NCBI RefSeq assembly: GCF_019112545.1
Contig: NW_025064887.1
Span: 1,284,524-1,348,523, forward strand
Direction of reading: 5' to 3'
DNA: 64,000 nt
DNA from: Guyanagaster necrorhizus
Taxonomy: Eukaryota; Basidiomycota; Agaricomycetes; Agaricales; Physalacriaceae
Positions 59,311 through 64,000 of this stretch are shown here, piece by piece (positions within the stretch are counted from its first letter, which is position 1; each line of letters starts with the position of its first letter). Below the pieces are notes generated by a model. It saw only the letters and a program-made list of their open reading frames with translations, had not been told where the DNA came from and made no database searches. The translations under genes were made by a program, and so were the position numbers.

Positions 59311-59748
59311 GAGTATCTTGCCGGCAAAGCCAAGGAGCACGGACGTCAGAGCGGTCTTAAACACCAGATATTGATATAGAATGGGGGAATTTGATTCTGG
59401 GGATCGAAAGGAACGTAGTACGAGTGCTTGTAAATGCTTAGGTAGACGAATACAGCGCGATTTCCTGAGTAAAGACACTCATAATGAGACACACAATACT
59501 TACTTCCGAGTTCACAGTGTCAAATTCAGTCCGCCTCGGCGAAATCCTATTATCTCCAGCCAAAATAATTCACCTAAGCACTGGTCACGTCGTTCGTACC
59601 CGATAAATAGCAGAAGGGCTTACCAGTAACCATTGGATTTACTACAGATCATTGTAATTCGAGTCGAAAGCAACGGTGGATCCAGAATGAATTACCGCTG
59701 ACTAGGGTATGTGACTGCAGTTGTCGTGGTGGTTCTCCTCCGCCTGGC

Positions 59749-60060
59749 ATGGATAACATTTCTGGTCGCCCACGCTTCGTACGCATCACTGCCATGGCAT
59801 TCTTTCGCGGCAGTGATTCCTCATTTGCGTTCGAATCAGATCCTAAAGGCGGCTTGGTCCCTGTCTGCAAACACTGCAAAATGAAAGTGTATATGTCATT
59901 GGCTGGGGGAAAGCACGCCAAGTCGGACACAATGGGTAGGCATAAAAGACCAGGATGGCCGTGGTTGACTAAAGCCATTTCTCAGTCTCCTTTGGCTGAA
60001 CATCGAACTCACCGCGATATATCTAGGATAGAACTTCTAAGAAATCTTCTCGTCGGTTAG
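59749..60060 (+). CDS. small hypothetical protein with a possible zinc-binding motif
   Basis: A 103-codon frame with VCKHCKMKVYMSLAGGKHAK followed by DTMGRHKR. The spacing C-x2-C ... H-x8-H could coordinate zinc and is vaguely BED-like, as in fragments of hAT transposases. No other domain or upstream signal supports it, so it may be a transposon relic or chance. Confidence 0.3.
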   Translation: MDNISGRPRFVRITAMAFFRGSDSSFAFESDPKGGLVPVCKHCKMKVYMSLAGGKHAKSDTMGRHKRPGWPWLTKAISQSPLAEHRTHRDISRIELLRNLLVG

Positions 60061-60803
60061 ACAATTTCAACGCGCCGGATGGGGAGATGCTCAAAACTTT
60101 GGGGTGTAGATAGAAGATCTTGAGGGAATTAGCGGGGGTGCATCGGACATCTCATAGCAAGGACGCGGCATGAGCTTCCACAGAAACAAAATATGTCGAT
60201 ACGGAGTTGCCATTTTGCATTTTGCATTGGTTGTGAAACAGAGGACGCAGTGATCGATTCGACAGATCGAGAGAAATGTGAGGCGGGGAACGAGGATAAG
60301 CGAGTCAACAAAGCCCGGGCGTCTGATGTGGTAGATGGGATGGTGATTTGATTCCTTTACGCCCGCGTTATGAGATCACAGAGTCGAATTCTGCAAGGTC
60401 CCTGCACTGACTGTATGTATCAAACCAGCCTTGACACGGCGGAGAACGTGAAGTTGTCCTGGAACTTCGTGGTCGCATGGAATATAAAGTCTTGAAGCTC
60501 CTCCGTATAGTTACAGCTGAACATTGAAGGAATGTAGGCGCGATCTCTGAGAGACGGAAATGAGGATGAGCAGGCGAAGTTGTAGTTCTCCCGAAGATCC
60601 TGGGTCGGTGGTTATGATATTGAGTTTTCGATAGATGTATGTCATCGAGAATAATTTGTCTTTATAATAACGACCACAGCAGGAGTCCGTTAGAGTTCCT
60701 TTAGTAAACAGAGCTCTGAGCAAAGGCTTGGGGGTGAAATTTCTCTCCCGATCTTCTCTGGCCATGGATATCGCGCAGCGGAACCGTATTCATGAGCGTA
60801 AAG

Positions 60804-61020
60804 TGTTGGGATTTTGCTGGAAAGTTCTAGAAAGGGCAATCCGGCATCATGCCGAGAGTTGATGAGTAAGCCCGAGAGAAAGAGAAAGTTGTAGTAAATT
60901 CTAGATACAAGCCTGGAGAGTATAAATACGAGCTCTGTAGGAGCTGCAGAATAAGGAGTTTATACCTTCTGGCCTTACCAGCCTGGAGTCTACCCTGCGC
61001 ATCACCGAGGATTTCCAACA
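60804..61020 (+). repeat. 5' LTR
   Basis: 217 bp. Contains GAGTATAAATACGAG near 60917-60931, a probable TATA box for transcription into the interior. Ends CCAACA at 61020. Confidence 0.95.
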
Positions 61021-61032
61021 GGTTATGGGCCC
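61021..61032 (+). promoter_or_regulatory. primer-binding site (half-tRNA iMet)
   Basis: GGTTATGGGCCC begins directly after the LTR. It is complementary to the anticodon stem-loop of initiator tRNA-Met, as known for Drosophila copia and related Ty1/copia elements. This supports the superfamily assignment even though pol is missing. Confidence 0.8.
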
Positions 61033-61096
61033 CGGCACGATTAGACTCTGATTACGGTATCTCGACTTCTTAATTCGCCCTCATTCATTACCTACT

Positions 61097-61333
61097 ATGA
61101 GTAGCGTGACAAATGCTCTGATTGACGAAGAAGGAAGGAGGGGCGGCGCACCCGGTACAACGGCTCTGATCGCACGATCAAGGGGATCAAGCGGTCCGAA
61201 GCAGAACATCAGATGCTACGCATGTGGCAAGACTGGCCATATTAGTCGTGATTGTCGCACAAAATGGAATGACAGTGCCGACACTGCAAACATTGTGCAG
61301 AGCGACGATGAAGAAATGGAATATGCCTTTTGA
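61097..61333 (+). CDS. Gag C-terminal fragment with CCHC zinc knuckle
   Basis: A 78-codon frame starting MSSVTNALIDEEGRR, which resembles the L-x-x-EE-R segment just before the nucleocapsid in copia Gag. It is followed by a linker, then the knuckle CYACGKTGHISRDC with C-x2-C-x4-H-x4-C spacing, then an acidic end (SDDEEMEYAF). The capsid part of Gag is absent. A nucleic-acid-binding peptide could help package the RNA into particles made by a full element. Whether it is translated is unknown. Confidence 0.8.
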   Translation: MSSVTNALIDEEGRRGGAPGTTALIARSRGSSGPKQNIRCYACGKTGHISRDCRTKWNDSADTANIVQSDDEEMEYAF

Positions 61334-61608
61334 GGCAACTTTGGTGGAAAATTGGTTATATCTTTGTGAATTCCCTTAAGCCCCTTGGTAGGAATGTGTT
61401 TCTGCTGTGGTTTAGACTGGGTCCGGCTAGCTTGATATTGGGATCAGCTGGCTGTAAGTAGCATTTGGGGCTCCTGCAGCATGGGTGAGGATAGGGAATG
61501 GTCACAAGTCTTGGGATATAATTGGGAATTTTCGGACTATTTCAAGTTTCAAGGGGAGACTTGGAGTATTGGGACATTTTAGGATATATTGCGGCAGGAT
61601 GCCGTATT

Positions 61609-61617
61609 GAAGGGGAG
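61609..61617 (+). promoter_or_regulatory. polypurine tract
   Basis: GAAGGGGAG abuts the 3' LTR at 61618, the expected place for plus-strand priming in reverse transcription. Confidence 0.8.
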
Positions 61618-61834
61618 TGTTGGGATTTTGCTGGAAAGTTCTAGAAAGGGCAATCCGGCATCATGCCGAGAGTTGATGAGTAAGCCCGAGAGAAAGAGAA
61701 AGTTGTAGTAAATTCTAGATACAAGCCTGGAGAGTATAAATACGAGCTCTGTAGGAGCTGCAGAATAAGGAGTTTATACCTTCTGGCCTTACCAGCCTGG
61801 AGTCTACCCTGCGCATCACCGAGGATTTCCAACA
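61618..61834 (+). repeat. 3' LTR
   Basis: 217 bp, identical to the 5' LTR by eye, followed by TAAAG at 61835-61839. Confidence 0.95.
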
Positions 61835-62987
61835 TAAAGGCTCACCACTGTCGGCCGCGGAGGAGACGCGTCCAAGTCAGTAGACAAAGTTGACCAAACA
61901 AAACGCGTCTCTTTTCGTTATCATCCCGAAGTGTTTGACCCTGTTTTTTGATACACTGGCAAACGATGACATGTAAGGATCTTAAGGGTGCAGTTTCTGT
62001 GAGCAATGTGCCGAAATCCCGTACAGTTTAGTGATGTCAAGAGCTCGAAGCCGCTTATACTTCGGTAGGTCACCGCCTCCTGGCGCGTCGAATTACTTCG
62101 TTGACGGCAAGCGAACGATGCCTCCTTCAATTTGGCTCGCAGCCCGCGTGATCCCCATGTTTTGCTTTTTCTAACTGTAATACCTCTTGGTCTTTCCTAA
62201 TGGCCGTCCTTTCCCGTACCCAAAACACTAGATAAGGAGATCGTATTCTCCTTATTTCTTATTCTGTTAACCATGCTCATTGCGGTATCCGTTCTGTACT
62301 ACGCTCTCTTGGCTGCTTCGGCTTTCCCACCTTACATCTCCGATGCTATCCTGGACCAACTTCTGAAATGTACCCTGCCGATCCATCCTTGGGCTCACCG
62401 TATGGTAACTGAAACGAAACTTTTGGGTACTCTCCAGGCTGTAAGAAAGTGGCATCCATGAGTGAGCCTTATTTCCTATTTCCAACATATTTGCTCAATC
62501 ATCAGTCTCAGCTGGGGGCATGATCTTTGATGCTCAGCGTCGAACATGGACACAAACTGCTAATTGATAATGATTAGCAAGCATTCGATCAACAACATGA
62601 GAATCACTTAGGAGACGTTCCTTAGCCATCGTTGGGATCCAAGGTCGTAGCAAATGAAACCCAATAGTTGACTATTATCTCACCCAACAACATGGATGAA
62701 GCAGGCTCGTCGGAGGAATCCAGTAGTCCGTAGATAATGTCTATTTTTTCCCTATGAGGAACTGGAAAGGGTCTTAGTATCAGTTGGAAGGATTAAGGAA
62801 GGACAAGATCTACCTCCTTCAGCGGGCGTGTGCGTCGGAGAATTCTGGGTGAATCGGTATTCGCACGCTTTCACACCTGCTTGCGCGCCAGGTCCCGTCT
62901 GGCTATAGTACATGCCGGAGAATGAGGCATGTTAAAATAGTCATCGAAGGGGTTTTTCCTCATTTATTTTGGCCCCAAGTGCTCTTA

Positions 62988-63178
62988 CACCTGCACGGTG
63001 ATAATACGACCGCCATTCCGGACGACTATGCATTAATAATACTGCCCATATTTTATGCAGGGAATACCTGTGTTTATTGCGCCAGCCGGACCCTCTATGG
63101 TCTCGCGCTCAATGACCATGTCTCTAAAGTTCTTTGCCGCAAGCCTCGTCCGGTGTCCCAATTTACTGCACGATCATA
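62988..63178 (+). pseudogene. fragment of an amino-acid permease gene
   Basis: The frame gives LIILPIFYAGNTCVYCASRT and LYGLALNDHVSKVL. This resembles the segment S-x-x-SAGN-x-x-x-Y-x-x-SR-x-LY-x-LA around one of the later helices of yeast-type amino-acid transporters. No upstream or downstream parts of a transporter (about 500 residues) can be found in any frame nearby. It therefore looks like a relic or a displaced exon. The assignment rests on one motif only. Confidence 0.45.
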
Positions 63179-63520
63179 GTCGCTTGCTTGTCCTTCTCAT
63201 ATTTATACTAGACTACACCTATTTTAGTAATTTCTACCTAATTCCTGTCTCAGATTCTTTCCTCGGAATGCCGGAATGCCGGAGTGCTCGAATTCTCTCG
63301 CAGGTTTCAACAATGAGAGATCACTCTTCCTTCAGAAAGAAGTTGAACTGGGGAGTTGTCCCTACGACCAGTGGTCTGAGATTGATTAAAGCAGCCACGA
63401 TTGATATTGACGCAGTTATCTTGCAATATGTTAGGCCCCGTTTGACGTCACACATAATATGACCTGCGATCGAGGAAATGCAGCGAAGTCAGTTAGATTC
63501 GAGAACCCTTCCTATACATC

Positions 63521-63648
63521 TGCACAGCAACGGCGCTATCCCGCGGATGCTTCCATTTACGGAATCATTCCTTTGTTCTTTCGCAGCGACTTAGCCTCAT
63601 GTTGTTTATCGCACGTCAGTGTTAAAATTCGTTTCTCTCAAGAACAAC
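63521..63648. repeat. direct repeat family R, copy 2
   Basis: Partner of 59181-59310, see that entry. Roughly two thirds of the positions look identical by eye, so both are old copies. Confidence 0.55.
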
Positions 63649-64000
63649 GGCGTGAACAACAGTATCCAAGTCGTCCAACATCAACGGAATGCACAATTAA
63701 TTCATTGAACCTACAGTCGCAGCCTTTTGAACCCCGCTGATCATCGCCACCCAAATAAACAAGACCCAGTAACTTCACAGACATCTACCTTGCTCATATC
63801 CTACTGCTATCATACTCCATCCCATTGCGGCGATGGTGTCCCACCGCCCATTGCGGCGCATCCCAGCGCCACTGTACAACAAGCCTAGTTGGCTCCTGGC
63901 GCCGGACCCATCAATGCTCCCGGTACCAACGTTCAACGACGTTGCAACAGTCACTGTCCAAAGGCAGTCACTCATCACCGTCCCTGCCCCCAAGCCATCC

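Larger units (their letters stand above)
59000..60803. other. repeat-rich intergenic region left of the LTR element
   Basis: Includes a repeat unit at 59181-59310 and a small frame at 59749-60060. The 3' end carries the first copy of the TAAAG target duplication (60799-60803). No conserved gene recognised. Confidence 0.5.
60804..61834 (+). mobile_element. miniature LTR retrotransposon, TR-GAG-like, copia-type
   Basis: Two 217-bp LTRs (60804-61020 and 61618-61834) read identical base for base. They start TGTTGGGA and end TTTCCAACA, with TG...CA termini in a TGTTGG/CCAACA inverted repeat. The element is flanked by the 5-bp duplication TAAAG at 60799-60803 and 61835-61839. Directly after the 5' LTR, GGTTATGGGCCC is complementary to the anticodon arm of initiator tRNA-Met, the half-tRNA primer used by copia-type elements. 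GAAGGGGAG before the 3' LTR is the polypurine tract. The 597-bp interior encodes only a Gag zinc-knuckle fragment, with no protease, integrase or reverse transcriptase. It must therefore have been mobilised in trans. Identical LTRs and an intact duplication mean a very recent insertion. Confidence 0.95.
61835..64000. other. repeat-rich right end of the window
   Basis: No intact gene recognised. A 62-codon frame at 62273-62461 starts with a hydrophobic leader (MLIAVSVLYYALLAASAFPP) but has no known domain. A permease fragment and a repeat unit are listed separately. Confidence 0.4.

Noticed and set aside
60360..60405. Possible tRNA T-arm near the GAGTCGAATTC string
   Set aside because: Consensus B-box is poor and no other arm is visible.
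1..64000. CRISPR array, operon, prophage or bacterial defence system
   Set aside because: No spaced short repeats or prokaryotic gene organisation; intron-rich eukaryotic genes throughout.

Overview
This window reads as nuclear DNA of a filamentous basidiomycete, most likely an Agaricomycete. Genes are split by very short introns (about 44-60 bp, GT-AG, with CTGAC/CTAAC-like branch points). Recognisable products are fungal or eukaryotic: DASH subunit Dad3, SEACIT/GATOR1 subunit Iml1, PNS1/choline-transporter-like protein, mitochondrial ribosomal Mrp51, an F-box protein of the kind expanded in mushrooms, and secreted GH16 and GH31 enzymes. No prokaryotic features were seen. All splice models were read by eye, so exon edges are estimates.

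Layout. 0.4-1.7 kb: a small glutaredoxin-like gene followed very closely by a CCHC/PSP zinc-knuckle gene. 1.8-4.5 kb (minus): an F-box gene with a nonsense codon, two frameshifts and a duplicated C-terminal module. 5.1-5.5 kb: DAD3. 5.9-8.8 kb: a YicI-type GH31 alpha-xylosidase with three apparent lesions. 10.4-15.5 kb: two tandem secreted GH16 (laminarinase-like) genes, the second carrying an N-terminal double-psi beta-barrel domain. 15.9-18.7 kb (minus): a Ubp3/USP10-type ubiquitin protease.

18.8-35.6 kb is poor in recognisable genes. It holds a diverged inverted duplication (arms about 21.3-24.1 and 29.9-33.4 kb) that carries two uncharacterised gene families in opposite orientation, plus other old repeats. 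35.6-37.7 kb: the NatB catalytic subunit (Naa20) diverges from a coiled-coil/AT-hook gene across a 136-bp promoter. 40.3-41.3 kb: a Pho80/PCL-like cyclin. 44.2-46.9 kb: PNS1. 48.3-53.3 kb (minus): IML1. 54.1-55.7 kb: a Ser/Thr-rich single-pass membrane protein. 56.1-56.9 kb: the NatA catalytic subunit (Naa10/Ard1). 57.5-59.0 kb: MRP51. 59-64 kb: a repeat-rich end with an intact, very young miniature LTR retrotransposon (identical 217-bp LTRs, TAAAG target duplication, Gag zinc knuckle only) and a decayed amino-acid permease fragment.

Functionally the window mixes housekeeping genes (kinetochore, N-terminal acetylation, mitochondrial translation, TORC1 control, deubiquitination) with a secreted carbohydrate-active block at 5.9-15.5 kb. 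The best candidates for something unusual are the DPBB-GH16 fusion, the 1-kb TR-GAG-like retroelement and the inverted duplication with its unknown gene families.
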